From contig OY743187.1 in the NCBI GenBank assembly GCA_963555705.1, forward strand, positions 16,134,133 to 16,198,132: 64,000 nt of DNA. Reading direction: 5' to 3'. Shown one piece after another: positions 21,357-32,089 of this stretch. The notes beneath the pieces were generated by a model. The model was not told the DNA's origin, searched no databases, and saw nothing but the letters and a program-made list of their open reading frames with translations. The position numbers and the translations under genes were made by a program. This DNA is from Ligustrum vulgare. Its lineage: Eukaryota > Streptophyta > Magnoliopsida > Lamiales > Oleaceae. The first letter of the stretch is position 1. The number at the start of each line of letters is the position of its first letter.

Positions 21357-24300
21357 ACTCCATTTTCTTGGAGCTTGACTATCGCAGGCCAAACACTATG
21401 AAGTGTGCTGCTGATATTGAGGAGTTAAGGAAACGTTGTGCTGAAGATAGAATTTACATGTTTCTTGCGGGACTGGATTATAACCTGGATCAGGTGCGAA
21501 GTCGCATTTTAGCTGCAATACCTCTTCCAACCCTAGAGGAAGTGTTCTCTATGGTTCGCCGTGAAGAACAACGACAGCTTACCATGGGAACTGAAAATCA
21601 CTCTGAGACTTCCGCATTAGCTGCTAGAGGATTCAATCCTCGACCACGAGGCCCTAACCAGTCGGTTGATATTTGCTCATTCTGCCATTTCAAAGGGCAC
21701 ACTGTTGACAAGTGCTTTAAGAAAAATGGGTACCCGGACTGGCACACACGCAAACAAGGAGAGAGAAAAGATTGGAGATCTTCTCAGACTACTCATGCAC
21801 CTACGGCCTCTCATGTTGCTCGATTGTCTCCCGGGGAAGGTACCTTTGGTTTGGCATCTACTTCTGCTGTATCTGACTCTTGGGTTATTGATTCAGGAGC
21901 AACAGACCATTTTACCTGCAATCTTTCTACTCTTAATTCTTTATCTACCTCACATGTTCAGTCTGTTCAGGTGGCTAATGGCACTCCTGTCCAAATCACT
22001 GGGGCCGGAAATGTTTCTTTTTCATCTACTCTTTCTCTATCTTCTGTCTTACTTGCACCTACTTTCTCTACAAATCTGTTGTCCATTAGTCAAATTACAA
22101 AAACTCTAGATTGTTCTGTTACTTTCTCATCTTCTCATTGTGTCTTTCAGGACAATCGAACGAAGACGACGATTGGCACTGGTAGAGAAAGAGGAGGACT
22201 ATATTTTTTGGAGGGGACAAGGAAGTTGCAAACTGGTGCTGGTCTTCAAGCAGTTAGTAGATCTTCTCTTAGAGACAAGATCCTTTTGTGGCATTTTCGA
22301 TTAGGACATCCCTCTTTTTCTTATTTAGAACATTTGTTTCCAAACCTGTTTCAGGATATTCCTAGTTCTAGTATGCGATGTGAACAATGTATTTTTGCCA
22401 AAAATCATCGTGTAACTTTTAAAATCAGTTTCAATAGAAGTCATGTTCCATTTACTTGTGTTCATACAGATGTTTGGGGCCCTTTCTCCACTCCATCAAC
22501 TTCAGGTCAAAAATATTTTGTTTCTTTTATTGATGATTGTACCCGAGTATGTTGGATATATTTGTTAAAATCGAAAGGTGATGTTGTACATGTTATCCCT
22601 CAATTTTCCAAAATGGTTGAGACACAATTTCATACTCAGGTTAAGACCTTTCGTTCTGACAACGGTCGGGAGTTTATGAACCAAACCCTTGCCACCTTCT
22701 TCGCAACTCACGGTATTCTTCACCAAACAAATTGTGCTTACACCCCACAACAAAATGGCATAGCAGAGAGAAAAAATCGACACATTCTTGAGGTAGCTCG
22801 AGTCTTATGCTTCACTATGCGGGTTCCAAAACGTTTTTGGGCTGATGCAGTGACCACTGCTGTTTTTCTTATCAATCGTATGCCCTCTCGCATAATTGAT
22901 TTTCAAGCACCCCTAAGGATGTTGTCAAAGTTCCACTCTATTCCTTCTGCCTTGAATATTTGTCCCAAAGTTTTTGGTTGTGTGTGTTATGTCCATGTGC
23001 ACTCCCATCTTCGAGACAAGCTTGATCCTCGTGCCTTAAAATGTGTTTTCCTTGGTTACTCCAGCTCCCAGAAGGGCTACAAATGTTTTTACCCCCCTAC
23101 TGGGAAGTACTATATCTCTATGGATGTTGAATTCTGTGAGTCGGAGTCCTTTTTCTCGGATGATGTGTCGTTGGTTCCTCTTCAGGGGGAGATTTGTAGT
23201 AAAGAAGAGGAACAAATGTGGTTAGAAGAAAAAAAAGTGTGGATTTCTGGTGGAAAGGGGGAGCTCGAAGTTGAAAGTGACAGATCACCAAGGTTGTTCC
23301 AAAAGTGTTATACCAGGAGAAATTTAGATGCTACTTGCACCCCTGCACTAGTTACTGAAATTAGTCCTCCTGTTGATACTACAGTGCCGTCAAACTCTTC
23401 TACGATTGAAAATGAGGTACATACTTCACCTCCTACTCCTTCCACCTTTATTCCTGTTTCTAATCCTAACCATGCATCTTTGGACAATGTTGACACCCCG
23501 GCTAGGAGACGTTCTCTTCGGAATCGTAACCCACCTGATAGATTGGGATTCTCAACATGTTCTTCTCATACAATGTTTCCTATATCTAATTATGTTTCAT
23601 ACCACCGTTTATCTAAGACTAACCTGGCATTTGCCCTTCAGATATCTTCCGTGTCTATTCCTAACAATTTTCAGGAAGCTGTTGATCAACCTAAGTGGAA
23701 ATCTGCTATGGTAGAAGAAATGGATGCTCTTCAAAGGAATTCTACTTGGGAGATGATCTCCTTACCACCAGGAAAGAAGACTGTAGGGTGCAAATGGGTG
23801 TACTCGCTGAAATACAAACTAGATGGGACTGTGGACAAGTATAAGGCTAGACTGGTTGCCAAAGGTTACACACAGACCTATGGGATTGATTACCAAGAGA
23901 CATTTGCTCCAGTAGCCAAGATGAATACTGTTAGAGTTATAATATCTTTAGCAGTCCATCTTGATTGGACATTGAGGCAATTCGATGTTAAAAATGCCTT
24001 CTTACATGGTGATCTAGCAGAGGAAGTATATATGGACCCACCTAAGGGTTTTACCCCTCCAGGGGGTAAGGTGTGTAAGTTGAAGAAAGCTCTATATGGG
24101 CTAAAACAATCACCAAGGGCATGGTTTGGAAGGTTGAGTTGTTCAATGAAGAAGTATGGTTTTAAGCAGACTCTAGCTGACCATACTTTATTTTATAAAA
24201 GAGATGGCCAGGATATCACCTTACTCATTGTGTATGTGGACGATATGATTGTTACTGGGAGTAATTCCAGTGAAGTTGAAAAACTTCAGGCACATCTGAC

Positions 24301-25189
24301 GAGGGAGTTTGAAATGAAAGACTTGGGTACTCTAAAATATTTTTTAGGGATTGAAGTATCACGATCTAAGCAAGGACTTGTCCTTTCCCAACGTAAGTAT
24401 GCCCTTGACCTCCTAGCAGAAACTGGTATGTCAGCATGTACTCCTGTAGACACACCTATTGAGGTGAATCATGGCTTATCTATTTACCCAGATCAGGTTC
24501 CTACAAATAAGGAGAGATATCAGAGATTGGTGGGGAAATTGATCTATCTTACTCACACAAGACCTGATTTATCATATGCGGTAAGTGTTGTGAGCCAATT
24601 CATGCACAACCCAAGTGAACAGCACATGAGTGCAATTAATCGTATCTTGGCATATTTAAAATCCTCTCCTGGCAAGGGCATCTTATACTCAAAAAGTGAT
24701 AATCTCGACATTGTGAGTTACACAGATTCGGACTTTGCTGGATCGAGATTGGATAGAAAATCCACGTCGGGATATGTCTCATTTGTTGGAGGAAATCTTG
24801 TTACTTGGAGAAGTAAGAAACAAAACGTGGTTTCACTATCTAGCGCAGAGGCTGAATATCGTGCTCTGCATCATGCAACTACCGAGCTTACGTGGTTGAA
24901 AATTCTTCTTACTGAACTTGGTTTTGGTCCAAGTAAGCCTATGTTGCTCTTTTGTGACAACACTGCAGCTATTGAGATAGCGAACAATCCAGTTCAACAT
25001 GATCGAACAAAGCACGTTGAACTTGACAGGAACTACATCAAAGATAACCTCGACTCCAAGAATATAGAGATTCCATATATTAAGAGTGCAAGTCAACTAG
25101 CCGACATCATGACACATGGAGTGACTAGTAATTCATTCTATATATCGATATCCAAGTTGGGCATGTGTGATATCTATGCACCAACTTGA
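21353..25189 (+). CDS. Copia-2 gag C-terminus and complete pol polyprotein
   Basis: 1278 codons without interruption. It starts inside gag at MNSIFLELDYRR. The zinc knuckle CX2CX4HX4C spans residues 108-121. The protease active site IDSGATDHF has its aspartate at residue 180. A pre-integrase zinc region (LWHFRLGHPS, CEQCIFAKNH) follows. The integrase has D, D, E in TDVWGPFS, SDNGREF and NGIAERKNR. The RT has GCKWVYSLKYK, FDVKNAFLHGDL and YVDDMIVTGS. RNase H has DSDFAGSRLDRKSTSGY, SSAEAEYRAL and CDNTAAIEIANNP. It ends LGMCDIYAPT just before the polypurine tract. In an unmutated element it would be fused in frame to the upstream gag. Confidence 0.93.
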   Translation: MNSIFLELDYRRPNTMKCAADIEELRKRCAEDRIYMFLAGLDYNLDQVRSRILAAIPLPTLEEVFSMVRREEQRQLTMGTENHSETSALAARGFNPRPRGPNQSVDICSFCHFKGHTVDKCFKKNGYPDWHTRKQGERKDWRSSQTTHAPTASHVARLSPGEGTFGLASTSAVSDSWVIDSGATDHFTCNLSTLNSLSTSHVQSVQVANGTPVQITGAGNVSFSSTLSLSSVLLAPTFSTNLLSISQITKTLDCSVTFSSSHCVFQDNRTKTTIGTGRERGGLYFLEGTRKLQTGAGLQAVSRSSLRDKILLWHFRLGHPSFSYLEHLFPNLFQDIPSSSMRCEQCIFAKNHRVTFKISFNRSHVPFTCVHTDVWGPFSTPSTSGQKYFVSFIDDCTRVCWIYLLKSKGDVVHVIPQFSKMVETQFHTQVKTFRSDNGREFMNQTLATFFATHGILHQTNCAYTPQQNGIAERKNRHILEVARVLCFTMRVPKRFWADAVTTAVFLINRMPSRIIDFQAPLRMLSKFHSIPSALNICPKVFGCVCYVHVHSHLRDKLDPRALKCVFLGYSSSQKGYKCFYPPTGKYYISMDVEFCESESFFSDDVSLVPLQGEICSKEEEQMWLEEKKVWISGGKGELEVESDRSPRLFQKCYTRRNLDATCTPALVTEISPPVDTTVPSNSSTIENEVHTSPPTPSTFIPVSNPNHASLDNVDTPARRRSLRNRNPPDRLGFSTCSSHTMFPISNYVSYHRLSKTNLAFALQISSVSIPNNFQEAVDQPKWKSAMVEEMDALQRNSTWEMISLPPGKKTVGCKWVYSLKYKLDGTVDKYKARLVAKGYTQTYGIDYQETFAPVAKMNTVRVIISLAVHLDWTLRQFDVKNAFLHGDLAEEVYMDPPKGFTPPGGKVCKLKKALYGLKQSPRAWFGRLSCSMKKYGFKQTLADHTLFYKRDGQDITLLIVYVDDMIVTGSNSSEVEKLQAHLTREFEMKDLGTLKYFLGIEVSRSKQGLVLSQRKYALDLLAETGMSACTPVDTPIEVNHGLSIYPDQVPTNKERYQRLVGKLIYLTHTRPDLSYAVSVVSQFMHNPSEQHMSAINRILAYLKSSPGKGILYSKSDNLDIVSYTDSDFAGSRLDRKSTSGYVSFVGGNLVTWRSKKQNVVSLSSAEAEYRALHHATTELTWLKILLTELGFGPSKPMLLFCDNTAAIEIANNPVQHDRTKHVELDRNYIKDNLDSKNIEIPYIKSASQLADIMTHGVTSNSFYISISKLGMCDIYAPT

Positions 25190-25196
25190 GGGGGAG

Positions 25197-25335
25197 TGTT
25201 GAGATTTTGTCAATTAATTGTACCAATATAACATCTATTATAGTTTAGGGACTAAAGTGATAATATATGATATCTCTTGTATATATACATGTTGTGTAAT
25301 ATGAGGAATTAAGATTCACATTGTACAAGTCTTCA
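25197..25335 (+). repeat. 3' LTR of Copia-2
   Basis: 139 bp, by eye identical to the 5' LTR, followed by the target copy GATGG. Confidence 0.95.
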
Positions 25336-25340
25336 GATGG

Positions 25341-26194
25341 AAACTTTAATCAAACCCCGTTTGAAATTAATCCAAGCTATGGATTACGTCAAGATTTATA
25401 GAACTCACAAAAATGGAAGTCTTGTCAAATGATGCCTTTTTTCATGGTTGGTCGCCCAATACTGAACGTTCTTTGGATTTTCAAACTTCTATGCTATCAG
25501 CCTATAAAACTCTTTTCAATCTATGGATCTTACTAGTTAAGATCTCCTGAAAAGGTAGTGTTTTGTCGGATTATGTTATTGTCTTTAATGCTTCCATTTT
25601 TTTGGGTTACACTCATGTATGAGTGTCCATGACAAAAATACCTCGTTGAACAAGTGTAGTTTACGAATATATTTGCAGCTCTCAAATATGTACACATATA
25701 TATAACCATTGAGTGCGTAGGTAAATATGCATGGATATATGTATGCGAATTATCGACATGTCTTATTAGCTTCATAGACTTCTTGATTCATATAATTACC
25801 ATAAGCATGGTAGTATAGTTTTCTTCTAATCTTAATTTAGGGCTTTGGCTAATTCAGGTCCACTTCTTAAAAAATTACGATGTCTAGTTTAGTTAGCTTT
25901 TTTCCCCTTCCTTCCGTTCGGATCAGAAGGTCTCATGTAGACTCATTTTGCAATGAGTTGAAACCTTAAGAACATAAAAGCGTAATTTTATGTAAGATAA
26001 TGCATATATACGATTGTCAGACTATTGGATTTTTCCTTCTAAAAAATAATATTTGACAAATTAATATGTTTATCTCATATTGTCTTCAAAGTTCGTGCAG
26101 GCTTCTGTTATGTTGAAATTTTTTTGAAGAATATCATTAATCTTTTATGTTTTCCAACTTTCTAATTCTAGCTAGGTTATGCTAAAAGGATTTG
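25341..26194. repeat. Duplicated module flank with exon-like segment
   Basis: Continues the block cut by Copia-2. About 25375-25600 (TATGGATTACGTCAAGATTT, TCAAATGATGCCTTTTTTCA, CTATGGATCTTAC, TTTTGTCGGATTATGTTATT) recurs at 32090-32255 (diverged), 36640-36830, 39180-39410 and 42255-42510, each upstream of a J-family gene or relic. It may be a former 5' UTR exon with a donor in AAGGTAGT; this is inference. The rest (25600-26170) matches 37200-37620 and 39560-39890. Confidence 0.75.
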
Positions 26195-26353
26195 TGGTAT
26201 CTATTGACGGTAGCCTGCGACGTCCCCCAATACATAGATTGTCCCCTGAAAAGGGGTTTAGTGGTTCCAAGATCATCCAACAAGCCTCTTAAAGTCGAAG
26301 ATTTGAACCCCCAGGGATACACAGCAAAGCCTGGGACAAAACCCCTTCTCAAG
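26195..26353. mobile_element. Foldback MITE, truncated copy
   Basis: Matches the first two thirds of the element at 39910-40114 (TTGACGGTAGCC, ATTGTCCCCTGAAAAGGGGTT, GATTTGAACCC, GGGACAAAACCCCTTCTCAAG). The right end is missing because a Copia LTR starts exactly at 26354. Confidence 0.7.
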
Positions 26354-26583
26354 TGTTGATTTTTTTGACAAAAAATAAATAAAACATGTAAAAATGGGCT
26401 GCAAACTGATAATTTATTTATTAACTTATGAATGTATTTATACATGAAATTGTAACATATTTAAATATTCAGGAGTTTTTTCAGATTTTGTTATTCCGAA
26501 ATAATCTGAACAGTTTTTCCAAGAAATCTGCACAGTTATTCCAAGAAATCTGGTTTTCTGCAACAAATATAGCATATTTCAAC
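26354..26583 (-). repeat. LTR of a minus-strand Copia relic
   Basis: 230 bp bounded by TGTTGA and TCAACA inverted ends. On the minus strand it follows the RNase H end and a purine-rich AAGGAGTG, and contains a TATA-like TATAAATACATTC. It is the 3' LTR of the relic at 26579-26962, inserted into the foldback MITE. No 5' LTR is found. Confidence 0.65.
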
Positions 26584-26962
26584 ACTCCTTGCTATTTTTA
26601 CTGGAGACTTCAATTTTTTCTCTCAAAAATTCAAACTTTGCATTGGACAAACCCTTTGTTAGAATGTCCGCAAGTTGGATACTTGTGTTGCAATATGCCA
26701 GCTTCACTTCACCACTTTTTTGCACCTCCTTGATAAAGTAGTACTTCACCTTGAAGTGCTTGGTTCTTCCATGGAAGATCGGATTGTTCAAAATTGCTAT
26801 TGCAGCCTGATTATCGACAAATACTTCAGCTGCTTCTTCTTGGGTCGGCTTTAGATCTATCATGATCTTTCTTAACCATAGAGCTTGATTAACTGCAACA
26901 ACTGCTGCTACATACTCAGCTTCTGCAGTTGATTGAGCGACAACCTCTTGCTTTCTTGAACA
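26584..26962 (-). pseudogene. Copia RNase H fragment
   Basis: The minus strand encodes RKQEVVAQSTAEAEYVA, ALWLRKIMIDL, EVFVDNQAAIAILNNP, FHGRTKHFKVKYYFIKE and LADILTKGL, the C-terminal half of a Copia RNase H of a lineage different from Copia-1/2. The upstream part of pol is absent, so this is a truncated copy. It ends at the LTR beginning at 26583. Confidence 0.85.
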
Positions 26963-27014
26963 TTGGAATAATAGGATCTCTGAATAAAAGAGATGTTGGT
27001 ATTTAAATCATTAA

Positions 27015-27182
27015 GCCTCTGTTTGGTAAATTGTTTATAAACAACATATTTCCCTAAATCAATTTTCAACCACGTACATTTTTCCAAGCTACTTATCAAC
27101 CACATATTTTACCTAAAAAAAATTACATTCTATGTTTATAAAAAAAAAAAAAAACAAAAACAAAAACAAAAATTACCAAAGC
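27015..27182. mobile_element. Tourist-like MITE, TAA target duplication
   Basis: 168 bp. Left end GCCTCTGTTTGGTAA, right end TTACCAAAGC, flanked by TAA on both sides (27012-27014, 27183-27185). The inner GTTTATAAAC motif is shared with the MITEs at 41270, 42862 and 46415. PIF/Harbinger-type by target duplication. Confidence 0.7.
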
Positions 27183-27439
27183 TAAACTTTTTGACTACGT
27201 GGTTTTTAGGTTGCATAATTTTGGATAAAAAATGGAATCATTTTGTGTCTTTTAACTTGAACAACTCTTAATTTTCAAACTTAATATGATTCATGGGATA
27301 CATCTAATAACTCTTTTGGTTCATCCACATTATCCCAATTGCTGCATCATTCATTTCTGGATTGTATGTGCTTATCCAATGTGTATTATTTGCTTGACTA
27401 CATTCTTATTCTGGTGCAATAGGTTTGACCATTTCTAAA

Positions 27440-29060
27440 ATGGAATGTAATAAAGATGAAGCTATAAAGTGTAAAGGTATCGCCGAGAAGAAGTTAGAGA
27501 ACGAGGATATTGCTGGAGCCAATAAATTTGCTTTAAAGGCTCAAAGTCTGTTTCCAAATCTTGAGGGTCATTCTGCGTTATTGGAGGTCATTAACCTCTA
27601 TGTTGCCTCTCAGAAGAAAATAAATGGAGAAGTGGACTTGTACAGGATTTTCAGTCCGGATCCCTCTGTCGAACGATGATACGTTGGGTAAAAAATACAG
27701 AAAAATGGCTTTGGTCTTCACCCTGATAAAAACAAGTCCATTTGGGCTGCTGGAGCATTCTTAATTCTTACTCAAGCCTTTAATATCCTGTCAGATAAGG
27801 ACAAGATATCATCATATAATCTGAAGTTGAACATAAGAGCTCCAAATCCTCCACTACCTCTGACAGAAATGGTTTCTGTAATTTCAGAAGCAGCTCCAGC
27901 TCTCAGAATGCGAGGAATATGGCGACCGATGCCAAGACCCAGCACATGCCAACTCAATCTAGAACTTCAGCTACTGCCACCAGTTTGCATTTCAATCCTC
28001 CTCCACCCTGGCCAAAGAATTCAAAAGATGCCACTGGTGCCCAACATGTTCCCCGTCCGAAAAGGGCTAAAAAAACTGCCACCAGTTCTCAGTACGCAGC
28101 AACTCCACCTCGGCCAAGGAATCCGAGAACTGCCACCACTGTCCACAAAATTCCCAGTAGTAAGAAGACTTCCAAAACTGCCTCCAATTCTACTTCTGTT
28201 CGCACTCCATCCAAGCCAAGGAATCAGACAACTGCACAGCATGCCCCTGTCAGCAATCTTCGTCCGGTCCCCTGTCCTCCATCAGGTCCTGAAACATTTT
28301 GGACATCATGCACTAGGTGCAGGATGCAATATGAGTACCTGAAGATTTATCTCAACCAGAAACTTCTCTGCCCCCGCTGTCAGGAGGCCTTTATTGCAAT
28401 ACAGAAGCCAAGAAGACTTCCAAAACTGCCTCCAATTCTACTTCTGTTCACACTCCATCCAAGCCAAGGAATCAGACAACTGCCCAGCATGCCCCTGTCA
28501 GCAATCTTCGTCCGGTCCCCTGTCCTCCATCAGGTCCTGAAACATTTTGGACATCATGCACTAGGTGCAGGATGCACTATGAGTACCTGAAGATTTATCT
28601 CAACCAGAAACTTCTCTGCCCCCGCTGTCAGGAGGCCTTTGTTGCAATACAGAAGCCTGCCCCTCCACTTGGAAGCATTCATAGTTCACCTGGTTGTTGT
28701 GCTTTCCACCATCAGAAGCCAGGTATGTCTGCAACATCCGGGGGTTCTGAGAGTGTGACAGCTTCAGATACCAGAGCCTCTCAATCTGCACAGAAGGTCC
28801 AGTCAGTTTTTGAGTCTCTCAAGAGAGGGCATGAGACGGGTAGTGAGGAGGCTCTACAGAAGAATAACCTTGCCCCAGATACAACTGATGCTCCCTCAGA
28901 TTCTAAGAAGTCAATGGAAAAGAGGCTTGTAGATGGACAGAACTGGAATGACTCCAAAGAAAGAAACCCGTTGACAGCACGTAATATGGCTGCCCATAGA
29001 ACTTCTCTCGAAACCTAAAGGGCAATTTGGAAGGAGGATGTGCCTGAATGTGAACTGAAA
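27440..29060 (+). pseudogene. J-domain (DnaJ)/DUF3444 family gene, dead copy
   Basis: The ATG at 27440 begins MECNKDEAIKCKGIAEKKL, the typical N-terminus of plant J-domain/DUF3444 proteins. A TGA at 27677 and a TAA at 27689 interrupt the J domain, although HPDKNKS is still readable in the same frame (about 27730). A frameshift near 27870 follows, then a proline/threonine-rich region and the zinc ribbon (FWTSCTRCRMQYEYLKIYL, LLCPRCQEAF). A 248-bp tandem duplication (28162-28657) repeats the ribbon out of frame. The sequence fades after the NLKG-like region at about 29050, and the DUF3444 domain is missing. An intact paralogue is at 32658. Confidence 0.88.
28162..28657 (+). repeat. 248-bp tandem duplication of the zinc-ribbon segment
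   Basis: Two head-to-tail copies, 28162-28409 and 28410-28657, starting at AAGAAGACTTCC and ending at ACAGAAGCC. They differ at only about four positions. Since 248 is not a multiple of 3, the duplication itself shifts the frame. Confidence 0.92.
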
Positions 29061-30304
29061 GAAGAACCAGGATTCTCACTATTGGCTAAGTGTACCCTTT
29101 TTGTATTGTTATTTAGTTTCTCTCACATTTTGAAACTGGAGACTGATGAGAGAGTAGGCAGTGTAGTTGATAGTGGCTGTTGAAATCCTTGATAATATGT
29201 TTTGTAGGGAGGATTGCATTGCACAAAATAGTAGCAGTCAGAAAAATGGAAGCTTTAATTTTGTTGATTAAAACATACATCGACAGTTGTTGAAAGCACA
29301 AGTATTATTGAAGCTTGTTTTGGCTAGTAAAGTGTGATTTCTTAGCCCACATATTCAATTGCCTTATTTTGTGGAATCCTTACTGATAATGTTGTAAATT
29401 TTCTATCAGATAACCGTGAAGTTTAACGGTCATTTCTTTAAAGAGAAATATATCTGCCCGAGCCTCCATACAAATTGATCTGTAAGAATTTCACTGATAA
29501 AGTTTCAGACTGATAATAGAATTTTCTCTAATCTAATTTCAACTATTCTTTTCTTAGTAAACTGAACACTTACCCAACTAATTTCGACTATTCTTTTCTT
29601 TTCAGTATATCAATTTCACCCTTTCTTTTTATTCTGAATCCTGTCAGAATAGTTCTTTCAACGAATTATGCTAGTTTGCCACCCACTAATGCCACCCTAG
29701 TTGACCGAAAATGATGTGGATTATTGTGAGTTGATGTGATGGGTAAATAAATAGATTGACTCCATGTGTGTGGCTGTAAAATTTGATCTCAAATTTTCGA
29801 TTCCTGTAACATGATTGGGCTGACTATATGATTAGTATTTTTATTTTTTTCCAGAAAGTTCAGATTTGATGCCTAATATTTCTGATAAGGCCTTGAAAAA
29901 TGGTGGAAGTCATTAGGAAGATTGAAATAAGAGCATGTATAGCTAATCTTCTCTTTAAGCATGGGTATATACAACTGCGATGCCAAGAAAAAAGTTCCCT
30001 TGGACGGAAAAAATCTAATATTTGGATTCCCTATGATATTTCCTCACTCGCAACTTTATCTGAAGTCTCATTTGATAATAAATGTGATTCAAGCATGATG
30101 ATGAGGGCATTTGGTATCTTTTTGGTTCTACCTTAGCTGGTTCATTGGCTTTACTCTGAAGCACCGAAAATGAGGATGCTTATTATCCTTATTTGTAACT
30201 AAAATATTTTACCTTAATAACAAAGTTATTGCATATTTTAGCATTCGAGTTATGTTGTTAATACTTCTAGCTAGCTTTATCTGATACCGAGATTAGCTGA
30301 AATC
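29061..30304. other. Intergenic stretch with one unassigned 78-codon ORF
   Basis: AT-rich and without a recognisable gene. An ORF at 29900-30136 (MVEVIRKIEIRACIANLL) has no recognisable motif and stands alone; it may be chance. Confidence 0.4.
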
Positions 30305-31420
30305 CTCAAAATTGGAAGTTTAGAACATCCTTTGACATCTGATGTATAAAAACATAATGTTTCATAATTTATTTTGCCAACCATAGGCTGTTAACTCATT
30401 TCTGCATATGGAGTACTAAAATTGGACAATGCTGTGTGATTTTACATCAGAGGATGATGAAACTGATCATATCTGGTGCAAGGATCACACACACACATAC
30501 ACACCCCATATAATTTTTGTGGCATGAAAAGATGCATTCGGTGATGACAACTAATGTGCTTTGTGGGATAACTTTGGTGATGACAACTCATTGTGGGATG
30601 CATTCGGTGATGGCAACTCAAAAACATTCGTCATTTGGGTCCACTCTCATTAACCATGGTTGGCTTTGGCAAATGCTGATATCACCTATTAAATGAAATT
30701 GGTGTGTAATAAATTCAGATTGCAATGATCTTAGCGTGATACAAAATCTGATATTATTAAAAATCCCAGCCTTCGGTGATGACAGCTCAGATGCACGTCA
30801 TGCTGACTTTTTTTTTTTTGTCATCTTCAGTAATTGAAATTGTTGTTGTGATCTGAACATCATCAGACTGATGCAAAACTTGGAGGAATTCATACAGATT
30901 TCATGTAATCTGTAATTGTAGTAACCTCATCAATGCCATTTAAAAAGTAAAAGTGATTTGAAAAATGAGCAAATAAGAAAAGACAATAAATGTAGTAAAA
31001 GTTATTTATACTATAGCAGAACTTGTTTTATGAACATAGTTGCATAAGATCAATAAAAAATCACTAAAATAATATTGAATATCTGCTTAAAATAAAATTG
31101 AAAAAATGTCAAAAAAACAACAAAAATATGAACACGAAAAGATTGAAATTCAGAAATTTGGCCAACTAGCTTTGGTCAAAAGTTAACCAAGGTTGGGTAT
31201 AACTTTAAATTGCTCCAAATAATCCAAAAATAAAAGTGACTCTCAACTGCAAAAAAATCGGTGACATTTTCATTTACTCTTCGTCTATTCAGTTTTTGTT
31301 TCAAAATTTTCTATTAAACAAACTTTTGGGTTTCCTATATTAACAAGAAGAATTTTCTCAGCTAAAATTCTGTGGATCCAAGGTGCTAAAAGAAAGCAGT
31401 TAAACATTTCATCAATTTCC
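30305..31420. repeat. Duplicated non-coding block, paralogous to 16555-18800
   Basis: Carries the same ordered landmarks as 16555-17120 and 18580-18790 but without the 848-bp MITE. A motif CAGCCTTCGGTGATGACAGC at about 30770 also recurs near 19475 and 41222. No gene is seen. Confidence 0.7.
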
Positions 31421-32089
31421 TGTGCAACAAATTCATCAAACAGCACCAACATTCAGATTACTTTTGAACGAGGTAAAATATATACTCTATCTTGATGATT
31501 TTATATACATACTACATGTATATGTATCTCCATTTCCGTTTGATCATTTACACATGGCCATATATTTATGTACTCATAGAACTCAGAATGTCAATTGCAT
31601 TTTTATTGATGATATGGGAATTCAGGGCTTTAGTCAAATTGCTACATTTGGTGATTTTGCATGTGAATTTGATCATGTATAAATCTTTATTTATGGGTTT
31701 TTTTGAATTTCTCATTTACATACCAATTGATTCTTTTTATTTTATTTTATTTTATTTTTGTGGGGGGGGGGGGGGGGGGGGGAGGGTTCTTGTGAAGGTT
31801 GCTCATATCTATTTGAATTATTTCAAGGATATAGCCTTTTGATCCCTGTTGTGTTGGGGTAGAACATCTATGTGTGTGGATATATATTTATCCTGGGTTT
31901 TAAAGCCGGTTTGGCACAGGGTTTCAGTTTTCAATAATTTAGTTAATTGGTTCCTGTTGATGCCTTTATCTATATTAACATGATGTCATTAAGATGTTTC
32001 TACTTAATGACTTGTTAAAAATTAATTATCCGAACATGAATTAAGCCGTGATTTAATAAAACTCATAAATTCGATATCCTGCCAAACAA
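31421..32089. repeat. Module flank with G-run
   Basis: About 31790-31990 (GAAGGTTGCTCATAT, GGATATAGCC, TTTGGCACAGGGTTTCAG) is a diverged copy of the flanking module seen at 19260, 38940 and 42035. It holds a run of about 20 G at 31763-31782. Short ORFs here look accidental. Confidence 0.6.

Larger units (their letters stand above)
20269..25335 (+). mobile_element. Copia-2: young, nearly intact Ty1/Copia retrotransposon
   Basis: A 5067-bp element with two 139-bp LTRs (20269-20407 and 25197-25335) that appear identical base for base. The target duplication is GATGG (20264-20268 and 25336-25340), the primer site TGGTATCAGAGC is at 20408, and the polypurine tract TTGAGGGGGAG is before 25197. It inserted into a duplicated host block; the uninterrupted paralogues at about 39140 and 42230 are empty sites. 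The only lesion seen is a 1-nt deletion in gag near 21325. All catalytic residues of protease, integrase, RT and RNase H are present. Confidence 0.96.

Noticed and set aside
29900..30136. 78-codon ORF as a separate gene
   Set aside because: No conserved motif, no paralogue in the other modules and no supporting context; kept only as a note in the intergenic entry.
31763..31782. G-run as a functional G-quadruplex promoter element
   Set aside because: A homopolymer of G or C appears at several unrelated sites (19332, 31763, 41823, 45467) and is more likely microsatellite slippage.
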